Positions 1-6,393 of a DNA stretch of 11,947 bases are shown piece by piece (the first letter of the stretch is position 1; every line of letters begins with the position of its first letter). The notes beneath the pieces were generated by a model. That model saw nothing but the letters and a program-made list of their open reading frames with translations, ran no database searches and had not been told where the DNA came from. The DNA lies in contig CAZVZK010000228.1 in NCBI GenBank assembly GCA_964630925.1, positions 1 through 11,947 of the forward strand, given 5' to 3'. The stretch comes from RGDT01 sp964630925. Lineage in GTDB: Bacteria > Planctomycetota > Planctomycetia > Gemmatales > Gemmataceae. The position numbers and the translations under genes were made by a program.

Positions 1-30
1 CAAGGACTTACGTCTTCCTTGCAATAGACT

Positions 31-148
31 CTGAAGGGGTGGGCTACGAACCGAAGCCCCCTCGAAGGGGGCTGAAAGCAGGGCGGGTCTTGGATTTCAG
101 GCCCCTTCAGGGGCCTTGGGTCTGTAGCCCACCCCTTCAGGGGTGGGC
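31..148. repeat. Cluster of REP/BIME-like palindromic units at the 3' end of the sialidase gene
   Basis: Four related palindromic units are packed here. A 17-nt arm at 31-47 is the exact reverse complement of 124-140. Local hairpins lie at 55-73 (7-bp stem, loop TCGAA), 99-116 (7-bp stem, loop TTCA) and 127-148 (9-bp stem, loop TTCA). All are built on a run of C, then TTCA or TCGAA, then a run of G. The 31-47 copy keeps only one arm, so it looks like a truncated, inverted copy of the 124-148 unit. The last hairpin covers the end of the sialidase-TolB gene, and its loop holds that gene's TGA stop. Such clusters resemble bacterial interspersed mosaic elements, which often lie at gene 3' ends and can stabilise or terminate mRNA. 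No T-tract follows, so a classical intrinsic terminator is not supported. No gene is seen in 1-136. Confidence 0.8.
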
Positions 149-2239
149 GTGCGCCGGCCTCCAGTCCACGAAGTACACCGCCTCCTTGAGGTCCGTCAGG
201 CGGCGCGGCTCGCCGCCGTCGGCACCGACGACGAAGAGCTGCGGGTACTTGCCCTCGAACGACACGAAGGCGAGCCGCTTGCCGTCGGGGCTCCAGCGGA
301 CGCGCCCGCAGGCGGTCTTCCGCGTCGTGACCTGACGCTGACCCGCGCCGTCGATGCCCATGACCCAGACGTTCGGCACTCCGCCCTTGCGCGAGAGGTA
401 GGCGATGCGCTTGCCGTCGGGTGAGATGTGCGGGCCGTCCGTCGAGCCGTGGGCGTCCTTCTCCGACAGGCGGAATTCGACGTACCTGTTGCCTTCGGTC
501 AGCCGCCGTAGGTTCTTGCCGTCGGCGTCGATGCGGTACACGTCGCCGTCGCGGCGGATGAAGACGATCGCCTTGCCGTCCGGCGTGAACTTCGGGACGA
601 AGCACTCGGGGTGGTCGGGCGTCAACACCGTCGGCTTGCCGTCGGGCAGCGTGGCGATCAGGAGGCGGTAGCCGCGGGCCGGGCCGGAGAAGACGACGCG
701 GCCGTTGTCCGGGGCGAGCGCCGCCATGTACAGGTAGCCGGCGCCCGGCGCGAGCAGGGCCGCCTTCGAGCCGTCGGCGTCGGCCAGCGCCACCCCGCCC
801 GTCTTGCCGTCGTGGACGGTGTACAGGATCTTCTTGCCGTCCCGCGAGAGGCAGAAGCCGTAGGCGTCCTTCCACCGCCCGCCAAGGGTGGGCAACTTCT
901 CGACGCCCTCGCCGTCGGGCCGGCACCGGTAGATCCGGCTGCCGCCCGAGGCGTTCGACTGGAAGTAGACCCACGCCCCGTCCGGGCTGACGTGCGGGTT
1001 GTCCGTATTCTTCCCGAGGGCCGCCACCGTCCGCAATCCCGACCCGTCCGCCCGCACGGCGCGGATGGCGCCGACGACGGGCGTGGTCTCGACGCCGCCC
1101 GGGATGTCGCGGGAGGAATACTCGCCCTCCCAGGACTTCGTCGAGAAGAAGATCTCTTCCTCCCCCTTCGCCTTCTCCTCCTTCAGCCAATCGAGCGGGA
1201 ACCGCGCCAGGTGGATCGACTCGTACGGCCCCTTCTTGCCGCGCTCGTACAGGCAGGCCGCCCCGCCGCCCGGCAGGGCCACCAGGCACGAGTACGCCGA
1301 CGGCCCGGCGTAGAGCACGCCCGACGCCGGCCAGGTCTTGCCGCCGTCGCGGCTGAGGCGGACGGTCATGTTCTCGCGCTTCTTGCTCGCCGGGTTGGAG
1401 AAGAGCATCTCGCCCTTCTCGCCCGGCAGGCGGATCAGGCTGGCCTGGCACACCGGCTCGAGCAGGGCCGGGTCGTCGGCCGGCTCCGACCACGTCTCGC
1501 CGCCGTCCTTGCTGAGAGAGATGGCCCGGCGGTTCGTCCCGCGGTAGTTCCGCATGTTCAGCACCAGCACGCCGTCGGCGCGCTCGGCCACCTGGCACTC
1601 GTTGCAGTGCGGGCCAACGACGCCGCCCAGCTTCCACGTCCTGCCCTTGTCGTCGCTGTAGATGACGTGCGACTGCCGCTTCTTGCTCCCCTTGACGTAA
1701 TTATCACACGGGATGACGAGCCGGCCCGTCGTCGTCTGGATGCCGACGCCCGGCCCGGTGGCGTACCAGCCCCAGTCGGGCTTGCTGACGGCCTTCGTGA
1801 TCTCCGCCGGCTTCGTCCACGTCTCGCCGTCGTCGCCGCTGCGCGTCACCCAGACGGTGCGTGCGCCTTTCGCCTTGCCGGCGATGAGGGCGGACTGCCT
1901 GTCTTCGCCGAGGTTGTGCGTCATCAGGAGGTGGATGACGCCGGACTCCCGCTCGACCACGGGGCAGGGGTTGCCGCAGGTGTTGCCCTCGTCGGACCAC
2001 ACGACCTGCGTCTTGCCCCAGGTCTTGCCGCCGTCGGCGCTGCGTTTGAGCAGGAGGTCGATGGCGCCGGTGTCGCTGAGGCCGTTCTTGCGGCCCTCGC
2101 AGAAGGCGAGGAGGGTGCCCTTCTTCGTGGCGATGAGGGCGGGGATGCGGTAGGAGTGATAACCGTCCGTGCCGGCGGTGAAGACCGGCGCCTGGGCCGG
2201 CTCGGCGGCGAGGACGATGCACGCGACCAGGGGGAGCAT
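137..2239 (-). CDS. Exported sialidase (GH33-like) fused to a C-terminal TolB/PD40-type beta-propeller
   Basis: The 700-aa protein has two propellers. Residues 1 to about 17 are a short hydrophobic leader, so export is likely although the n-region lacks basic residues. Residues 20-352 are a sialidase: YRIP at 30-33, five Asp boxes (S-x-D-x-G-x-T-W) near 67, 133, 194, 242 and 295, and a complete set of likely active-site residues by family analogy. These are the arginine triad R31, R229 and R287, acid/base D56, nucleophile Y315 and its partner E213 (in N-E-C-Q). The expected activity is hydrolysis of terminal sialic acids from glycans. Residues about 362-700 hold PD40/WD-like blades with S-P-D-G or T-P-D-G turns near 417, 464, 509, 553, 605 and 652. 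A charged K/E-rich linker (352-361) joins the halves. The ATG at 2239 is chosen because a strong AGGAGG lies 7-9 nt upstream and the leader follows it; the frame stays open further upstream but has no family match. The substrate and the role of the second propeller are unknown. Confidence 0.9.
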   Translation of the reverse strand: MLPLVACIVLAAEPAQAPVFTAGTDGYHSYRIPALIATKKGTLLAFCEGRKNGLSDTGAIDLLLKRSADGGKTWGKTQVVWSDEGNTCGNPCPVVERESGVIHLLMTHNLGEDRQSALIAGKAKGARTVWVTRSGDDGETWTKPAEITKAVSKPDWGWYATGPGVGIQTTTGRLVIPCDNYVKGSKKRQSHVIYSDDKGRTWKLGGVVGPHCNECQVAERADGVLVLNMRNYRGTNRRAISLSKDGGETWSEPADDPALLEPVCQASLIRLPGEKGEMLFSNPASKKRENMTVRLSRDGGKTWPASGVLYAGPSAYSCLVALPGGGAACLYERGKKGPYESIHLARFPLDWLKEEKAKGEEEIFFSTKSWEGEYSSRDIPGGVETTPVVGAIRAVRADGSGLRTVAALGKNTDNPHVSPDGAWVYFQSNASGGSRIYRCRPDGEGVEKLPTLGGRWKDAYGFCLSRDGKKILYTVHDGKTGGVALADADGSKAALLAPGAGYLYMAALAPDNGRVVFSGPARGYRLLIATLPDGKPTVLTPDHPECFVPKFTPDGKAIVFIRRDGDVYRIDADGKNLRRLTEGNRYVEFRLSEKDAHGSTDGPHISPDGKRIAYLSRKGGVPNVWVMGIDGAGQRQVTTRKTACGRVRWSPDGKRLAFVSFEGKYPQLFVVGADGGEPRRLTDLKEAVYFVDWRPAHAHP

Positions 2240-2246
2240 GACGGGA

Positions 2247-2254
2247 CACCTCCT
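2247..2254 (-). promoter_or_regulatory. Strong ribosome binding site for the sialidase-TolB gene
   Basis: On the minus strand AGGAGGTG is a near-perfect anti-16S match, 7 nt before the ATG at 2239. It decides the start: the reading frame is open for about 1.2 kb further upstream, but that stretch runs antisense to real genes and carries no recognisable protein. Confidence 0.8.
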
Positions 2255-2292
2255 AGGGCCGGCGTTCGTTGTATGATGCCAGCGCCCTGTTT

Positions 2293-2300
2293 GGGAGGTG
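2293..2300 (+). promoter_or_regulatory. Ribosome binding site for the ABM-family gene
   Basis: GGGAGGTG ends 5 nt before the ATG at 2306 and fixes that start among the upstream in-frame possibilities. Confidence 0.7.
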
Positions 2301-2305
2301 TGGTG

Positions 2306-2698
2306 ATGGCGGACAGCGGGCATGCCCTGGCGGCGATCACGCGGCCGACGCCGTACTTCGCGGTGATCTTCACGTCGGTCCGCACCGGCACGGACGCCGA
2401 GGGGTACGCCGCGGCGGCGGGACGGATGGCGGAGCTGGCGGCGGCGATGCCGGGGTATCTGGGCATCGAGAGCGTGCGCGGGGCAGACGGGGTCGGCATC
2501 ACGGTCTCGTACTGGGAGAGCGAGGAGGCGATCCGAGGGTGGCAGCGCCACGGCGAGCATCTGGAGGCCCAGCGTCTGGGGCGGGAGCGGTGGTACGAGG
2601 CGTTCGAGATGCGGGTCTGCCGCGTCGAGCGGGCGTATGGCTTCCGCGACCTCACCCCCCCAGCCCCCCTCTCCGAAGCGGAGAGGGGGGAGTCGTAA
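2306..2698 (+). CDS. Antibiotic biosynthesis monooxygenase (ABM) family protein
   Basis: The 130-aa cytoplasmic protein has no leader. Residues about 14-112 match the ABM fold, a dimeric ferredoxin-like barrel. The segment Y-F-A-V-I-F-T-S-V is the first strand. Next comes the mid-domain pattern S-Y-W-E-S-E-E-A-I-R-G-W, then H-x-E-H-L-E-A-Q-R-x-G-R-x-x-W-Y, which typifies the stress-linked members often annotated as heme-degrading or quinone monooxygenase-like. The substrate cannot be told from sequence; many such proteins are uncharacterised. The family usually ends near Y-x-F, here at about residue 115. The last 15 or so residues (L-T-P-P-A-P-L-S-E-A-E-R-G-E-S) are encoded by a palindromic repeat that begins at 2651, so the tail and its stop codon were probably acquired. 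The gene diverges from the sialidase gene and appears monocistronic. Confidence 0.85.
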   Translation: MADSGHALAAITRPTPYFAVIFTSVRTGTDAEGYAAAAGRMAELAAAMPGYLGIESVRGADGVGITVSYWESEEAIRGWQRHGEHLEAQRLGRERWYEAFEMRVCRVERAYGFRDLTPPAPLSEAERGES

Positions 2699-2838
2699 GA
2701 GCATCGCCTTTCCGGCGGGGAGGTGGGCGCGTCTCTTGTATCGCTTCGTCGAACAAGGCAGGCGCACACGGCCCCACCGCGCATGCGATGATCTGACGAT
2801 CCCCCCTCTCCGCTTCGGAGAGGGGGTTAGGGGGTGAG
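2651..2838. repeat. About 188-bp foldback (MITE/BIME-like) element with terminal inverted hairpins
   Basis: The two ends, 2651-2690 and 2801-2838, are imperfect inverted copies of each other, starting CTCACCCCC and ending GGGGGTGAG. Each arm also folds alone: 2664-2675 pairs with 2679-2690 as a 12-bp stem with an AAG loop. Between the arms further nested complementarity is centred near 2746: about 2699-2708 with 2784-2793 (one mismatch), GGTGGG near 2722 with CCCACC near 2773, and CTTGT 2735-2739 with ACAAG 2753-2757. The whole unit can therefore fold into one long imperfect cruciform or RNA hairpin. It lies between two converging genes, supplies the end of the ABM coding sequence, and stops 12 bp before the stop codon of the FAD oxidoreductase. 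C-rich/G-rich palindromes of this kind occur as dispersed repeats in several bacterial phyla. No transposase is present. Confidence 0.75.
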
Positions 2839-2850
2839 GTTGCTCGCCCG

Positions 2851-4047
2851 TCAGAAGCGCCCCACGCGATACGGGTGCGGATCGACGTGCGGCGTCGCGC
2901 CCAGCACCATCTCGCTGACGAGCCGCCCCGTCGCCGGCGCCATCGACAGGCCGAGCATGCCGTGCCCCGTGGCCAGGTACACGTTGCGGAGGCGCGGCGC
3001 CGGGCCGATGATCGGCATGCCGTCCGGCACCATCGGGCGCCAGCCCCACCAGCGCTCCTCGACGGGGCCGCCGACGGGGTCGCGGAGGTACAGCCGTGCC
3101 GCCGAGGTGAGGAGGTCGAGCCGGGCCTCGTTCATCGTCTCGTCGTAGCCGCCGAACTCCATCGTCGAGCCGATGCGGTAGCCGTCGGAGAACGGGGACA
3201 CGGCCACGCGATGCTCCTCGAAGATCATCGGGTAGCGTGGACAGACGGCGGGACGCGGCATGGTGAGCGAGTAGCCCTTGCCCGGCTGGATCGGCAGCGT
3301 GCAGCGCAGGGCGTCGGCGAGCAGCGGCGTCCACGCGCCGGCGGCGATGACGTGGGCGTCGGCCTTGATCTGGTCGAAGCCGGTGAAGGGCGTGTTCTCG
3401 CGGATCTCGACGCCGTCGGCGAGGAGGCGCGCCCGCCACGACGCCATGAGCCGGTCGGGGCGGACCTGGGCGTCGCCGGTGTAGTGGTACGCGCCGGCGA
3501 TGTGCGGCAGGAGGGCGGGCTCCAGGCGCTGGAGGGCGTCGCCCTCGTGGCGCTCGGCGCCTAATCCGAACTCACGGCGGAGGAGGCGGTCGGTGTGGGC
3601 GTAGTGGTCGAGGGCGTGGCGCGAGTGGAAGACGAACAGCAGGCCCTGCGTCTGGAGGTCGGCGTCGAGCGTCTTCGCGGCGAGGAGGCCGGCGTAGAGG
3701 CTTCGCGACGATTGCAGGAGGGCGTGGTTGGCGTGGGCGGCGGCGAGCATGTCGCGGCGGTTGCAGCGGAGGGCGAAGCGCAGGAGCCAGCCCCACAGCG
3801 ACGGCCCGACGCTGGGGCGGATGGCGAGGGGGGAGTTCTTCTGGAGGAGGGTGCGGAGCGTCGGGAGGATGACGCCGGGGCCGGCGTGGGGCAGGGCGTG
3901 GCTGGGGCAGATGTAGCCGCAGTTGCCGTGCGAGCAGGCTCCGCCGACGCGGCCCTTGTCGAGGAGGACGACCTCGCACCCGGCGGCGCGGAGGTAGTGG
4001 GCGCAGGCGACGCCGACGACGCCGGCGCCGATGACGGCGACCCTCAT
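2851..4047 (-). CDS. DadA-like FAD-dependent amino acid dehydrogenase, probable D-hydroxyproline dehydrogenase
   Basis: The 398-aa protein starts directly with an FAD-binding Rossmann fold: V-A-V-I-G-A-G-V-V-G, with GxGxxG at residues 7-12 and acidic D30 ending the second strand to bind the ribose. Then comes the DadA-like S-H-G-N-C-G-Y-I-C-P-S-H segment (39-50). The substrate domain contains a P-G-K-G-Y-S motif. The C-terminal G-H-G-M-L-G-L-S-x-A-P-A-T-G is the second FAD-contacting loop. The family oxidises D-amino acids to imino acids with FAD. The next gene upstream is a hydroxyproline epimerase, so the likely substrate is cis-4-hydroxy-D-proline, giving pyrroline-4-hydroxy-2-carboxylate. 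That specificity rests on context; a general D-amino acid or glycine oxidase cannot be excluded. The ATG at 4047 places the Rossmann motif at the N-terminus, but its ribosome site is weak (a G-run about 7 nt upstream). It is last in the minus-strand run, 118 bp after the epimerase stop. Confidence 0.85.
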   Translation of the reverse strand: MRVAVIGAGVVGVACAHYLRAAGCEVVLLDKGRVGGACSHGNCGYICPSHALPHAGPGVILPTLRTLLQKNSPLAIRPSVGPSLWGWLLRFALRCNRRDMLAAAHANHALLQSSRSLYAGLLAAKTLDADLQTQGLLFVFHSRHALDHYAHTDRLLRREFGLGAERHEGDALQRLEPALLPHIAGAYHYTGDAQVRPDRLMASWRARLLADGVEIRENTPFTGFDQIKADAHVIAAGAWTPLLADALRCTLPIQPGKGYSLTMPRPAVCPRYPMIFEEHRVAVSPFSDGYRIGSTMEFGGYDETMNEARLDLLTSAARLYLRDPVGGPVEERWWGWRPMVPDGMPIIGPAPRLRNVYLATGHGMLGLSMAPATGRLVSEMVLGATPHVDPHPYRVGRF

Positions 4048-4073
4048 GGGAGGCCCCCGCGCGTGCGTTGCTG

Positions 4074-4146
4074 GGGTGGCCGGGGTCGGCTTTGAGACCC
4101 CGGAGGTGTGCGTTCCGGGGTCGCCAGAGCCCGACCCCGGCCACCC
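4074..4146. repeat. 73-nt near-perfect palindrome between the epimerase and oxidase genes
   Basis: The outer arms 4074-4089 and 4131-4146 are exact reverse complements over 16 bp. The inner arms 4096-4104 and 4114-4122 match over 9 bp around a 9-nt loop (4105-4113). Between them GGCTTTG pairs with CAGAGCC apart from one wobble, with a small internal bulge. The element fills most of the 118-bp gap inside an otherwise tight gene run. On the minus strand it would form a very stable RNA hairpin just after the epimerase stop and before the oxidase start. No T-tract follows, so an mRNA-stabilising or processing element, or a dispersed repeat, is more likely than an intrinsic terminator. Its sequence differs from the elements at 31-148 and 2651-2838. 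Confidence 0.8.
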
Positions 4147-4165
4147 GGAAATGGCGTGACGCCGT

Positions 4166-5098
4166 TCATGGGCGGATGCCCTCGCGGAACGGGTCGCGCG
4201 GGTCGAACAGCAACATCGCCTCGCTCGTGATGTACGCCGACCCCGTGATGGTCGGGATGATGCGCTTCCTCGTCCCGTCCTCCCAGCGGTACGTCGCCTC
4301 GAAGACGGTGCCGAGGATGCCCTCCTGCCGCCACACCTCGCCGGGCGCGAGTTTGCCGTCGGCGGCGAGGCACGCGACCTTGGCGCTGGTGCCGGTGCCG
4401 CACGGCGAGCGGTCGTAGGCCCCGCCGGGGCAGAGGACGAAGTTCCGCCCGTGGTTGTGCGGGTCGCCCGGCTTTCCCATAAGTTCGATATGGTCGATCT
4501 CAGCCCGGTCTTTACCCGTGACCCGGCCTTCGCGGATCTGTTCGCGAACATACTCGGCCATCCGGACTAATTTCGGGACATTCCCCGGACGCACATCCTC
4601 TCGGCTGTTGAGTAGAAAGAACCAATTCCCGCCCCACGCGATGTCCCCCCGCACGTTCTGAATCAAGCTGACATCCTCCGAGTAGCGGTAGCTCGGCACG
4701 TTCTCCAGTGACACGCGGTTGTCATCATCGAGGGTGAACGGCACGACGCCGACGGGCGTCTCCAGGCGGTGCGTGCCGGGGCGGATGCGGCCCATGTGCG
4801 CCAGCGTCACCGCCAGGCCGATGGTGCCGTGGCCGCACATCCCCAGCGTGCCGACGTTGTTGAAGAAGATGACGCCGGTGCAGCACGACGGATCGACGGG
4901 GGCGACGAGGAGGGCGCCGACGACCACGTCGGAGCCGCGCGGCTCGTTGACCACCGAGGAGCGGAAGGCGTCGAACTCGCGGGTGAAGCGTTCGCGCCGT
5001 TCGGACAGGGGTCCGTCGCCGAGGTGGGGGCCGCCCTCGACGACGACGCGCGTCGGCTCGCCGGCGGTGTGGCTGTCGATGATCGGGACGCGGCGCAT
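4166..5098 (-). CDS. lhpA: 4-hydroxyproline 2-epimerase (proline racemase family)
   Basis: The 310-aa cytoplasmic enzyme is full length for the family. It opens with I-D-S-H-T-A-G-E-P-T-R, the classic start. The two catalytic cysteines are both present: C88 in M-C-G-H-G-T and C233 in D-R-S-P-C-G-T-G-T. A Thr in place of the first Cys would indicate trans-3-hydroxyproline dehydratase, so that activity is unlikely. The D-R-S-P-C form and overall length fit hydroxyproline epimerases better than proline racemase. The reaction is trans-4-hydroxy-L-proline to cis-4-hydroxy-D-proline, without cofactor. The DadA-like gene downstream fits as the next step. The ATG at 5098 lies 10 bp past the stop of the preceding propeller gene with an AAAGG ribosome site, so translation may be coupled. 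The distinction between epimerase and racemase rests on motif and context. Confidence 0.9.
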   Translation of the reverse strand: MRRVPIIDSHTAGEPTRVVVEGGPHLGDGPLSERRERFTREFDAFRSSVVNEPRGSDVVVGALLVAPVDPSCCTGVIFFNNVGTLGMCGHGTIGLAVTLAHMGRIRPGTHRLETPVGVVPFTLDDDNRVSLENVPSYRYSEDVSLIQNVRGDIAWGGNWFFLLNSREDVRPGNVPKLVRMAEYVREQIREGRVTGKDRAEIDHIELMGKPGDPHNHGRNFVLCPGGAYDRSPCGTGTSAKVACLAADGKLAPGEVWRQEGILGTVFEATYRWEDGTRKRIIPTITGSAYITSEAMLLFDPRDPFREGIRP

Positions 5099-5108
5099 GC
5101 CTGGCCTT

Positions 5109-6374
5109 TCACTTCGCGGTCACGTCGTAGCACCACACCGCGTCACGCTCGCGCAGGTACAGCCGGCCGCCGATCACCACGGGCGCGGCCCGGCTCTGGC
5201 TGCCGGAGGCGTTGGGGATCTTGAACGACCCGCTCTCGGTGTACGCCTTCGGCGTCGCCGGCACCAGGGCGACGTGGCCGCTCTCGTAGAGGATGTACAG
5301 ATGGCCGTCGGCGTAGGCCATGCTGGCGGCGCCCTTGCCGTCGCCGACGCCGGGGGCCCGCTGCCACGCCACGGCGCCGGTCTTCCAGTCGGCGCAGAAC
5401 GGCCTGCCGGCCACGTCCTGGTCGCCGTAGATGTACCCGCCGACGGCCGTCACGCCGCCGTACTTGTTCTTCAGCTCCGTCTTGTAGTACGTCTCCTTGG
5501 CCTCGACGCCGGCGCCGGCCTTGCTCAGCGCCAGCAGCGCGCCGCCCTTGTTGAGGCCGGATGAGGTGAAGATGTTCTCGCCGAGGATCACCGGCGAGCA
5601 GCCGTTGGCCGTCGGGTTTGCCACCTTGTCGTACTTCCACAGGATGGCGCCGTCCTTGGCGGAGACGCCGATGGCCGCCGTGGCGGTGAGCTGGACGTAC
5701 TGCTTGACGCCCGCGGCCTTGCTGACGGCGGCGGAGGCGTAGCCGGCCTGCATGTTGGCCGGGCACGACCACACCTCCTTGCCCGTCGCCTTGTCGAGGG
5801 CGGCCATCGATGATTTGGCCCCGCCGGGGGTGCAGATGAGGTGGGGGCCGTCGATGAGCGGGGACTCGGCGTAGCCGAAGGAGCCGGGCTTGCCGCCGAA
5901 GTCCTTGACGAGGTCGCGGCTCCATTTCTCCGTGCCGCGGCGTGTCTCGAGGCAGACCAGCTCGCCGGCGTGGGAGAGTGCGTAGACGAGGCCGCCGTCC
6001 ACGGGGGGCGTGGAGCGCGAGCCGGCGTAGGGGCCGGTGCCGGCCTTGCCGACCTTGGCCGACCAGAGCTGTTTGCCGGTCGCCCGGTCGAGGGTGAAGA
6101 GGTACGTCGCGCCGTCCTTCTCGCCCGTCGTGTAGATCTGCCCGCCGGAGATGGTGACCGAGGAGAAGCCGGCGCCGATGCCGTCGGCCTTCCAGAGGAG
6201 TTTGGGCCCGCCGGGCGGCCAGGCGCGGAGGAGGCCCTTGTCGGGCGAGAGGTTGTCGCGGTTCGGGCCGCGGAACTGCGGCCAGTCGCTGCCCTGGCCG
6301 GCCATCTTGAACGGGGCGGGGGCGGCGGGGACGAGGGCGGCGGCGAGGGCCAGCAGCGGGAGCGCGCGGAGCAT
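5109..6374 (-). CDS. Exported PQQ-binding-like beta-propeller protein
   Basis: The 421-aa protein has a clear Sec leader (residues 1 to about 19, R3 then an L/A-rich core). The mature start holds D-W-P-Q-F-R-G-P-N-R-D-N, the hallmark of the planctomycete propeller family annotated as PQQ-like or outer membrane assembly BamB-like. Blade signatures of the type L-D-x-A-T-G-K-x-x-W recur: L-D-R-A-T-G-K-Q-L-W, L-E-T-R-R-G-T-E-K-W, L-D-K-A-T-G-K-E-V-W, S-A-K-D-G-A-I-L-W and D-W-K-T-G-A-V-A-W, giving about 7-8 blades. No quinoprotein dehydrogenase catalytic residues are recognised and no heme site is seen, so it is more likely a periplasmic scaffold or binding protein than an enzyme. It begins 19 bp after the kinase stop and ends 10 bp before the epimerase start, so it shares their probable transcript. 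Function is unknown. Confidence 0.85.
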   Translation of the reverse strand: MLRALPLLALAAALVPAAPAPFKMAGQGSDWPQFRGPNRDNLSPDKGLLRAWPPGGPKLLWKADGIGAGFSSVTISGGQIYTTGEKDGATYLFTLDRATGKQLWSAKVGKAGTGPYAGSRSTPPVDGGLVYALSHAGELVCLETRRGTEKWSRDLVKDFGGKPGSFGYAESPLIDGPHLICTPGGAKSSMAALDKATGKEVWSCPANMQAGYASAAVSKAAGVKQYVQLTATAAIGVSAKDGAILWKYDKVANPTANGCSPVILGENIFTSSGLNKGGALLALSKAGAGVEAKETYYKTELKNKYGGVTAVGGYIYGDQDVAGRPFCADWKTGAVAWQRAPGVGDGKGAASMAYADGHLYILYESGHVALVPATPKAYTESGSFKIPNASGSQSRAAPVVIGGRLYLRERDAVWCYDVTAK

Positions 6375-6380
6375 GGACGG

Positions 6381-6387
6381 CCTCCTT
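6381..6387 (-). promoter_or_regulatory. Ribosome binding site for the PQQ-like propeller gene
   Basis: AAGGAGG on the minus strand, 6 nt before the ATG at 6374, supports that start. It lies in the 19-bp gap after the kinase stop and favours one transcript with independent initiation. Confidence 0.75.
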
Positions 6388-6393
6388 CGGGTG

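Larger units (their letters stand above)
2240..2305. promoter_or_regulatory. Divergent promoter region between the sialidase and ABM genes
   Basis: The two genes point away from each other across only 66 bp, so their promoters must lie here or extend into the coding sequences. The only A+T-rich patch is around 2267-2278. It contains TATGAT at 2272-2277 (plus strand) and TACAAC at 2273-2268 (minus strand), each about 28 nt from its start codon. No convincing -35 box sits 16-18 nt upstream of either one. The location is well supported; the exact elements are weak. Confidence 0.35.

Noticed and set aside
31..148. CRISPR array
   Set aside because: The units are short hairpins of different sequence and orientation without regular repeats or uniform spacers.
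611..2305. Plus-strand open frame across the sialidase gene leading into the ABM gene
   Set aside because: It is antisense to an intact, motif-complete sialidase. Only the part from 2306 has a ribosome site and a recognisable domain.
2240..3439. Upstream extension of the sialidase frame to a 1100-residue product
   Set aside because: It runs antisense to the ABM gene and out of frame through the oxidoreductase, has arginine-rich composition with no family match, and a strong ribosome site plus leader mark the start at 2239.
4074..4146. Intrinsic transcription terminator or riboswitch
   Set aside because: No T-tract follows the hairpin on the minus strand, and nothing resembles a known aptamer; the perfect outer arms fit a dispersed palindrome better.
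4166..5098. trans-3-hydroxy-L-proline dehydratase
   Set aside because: Both catalytic cysteines (C88 and C233) are present; the dehydratase has Thr in place of the first Cys.
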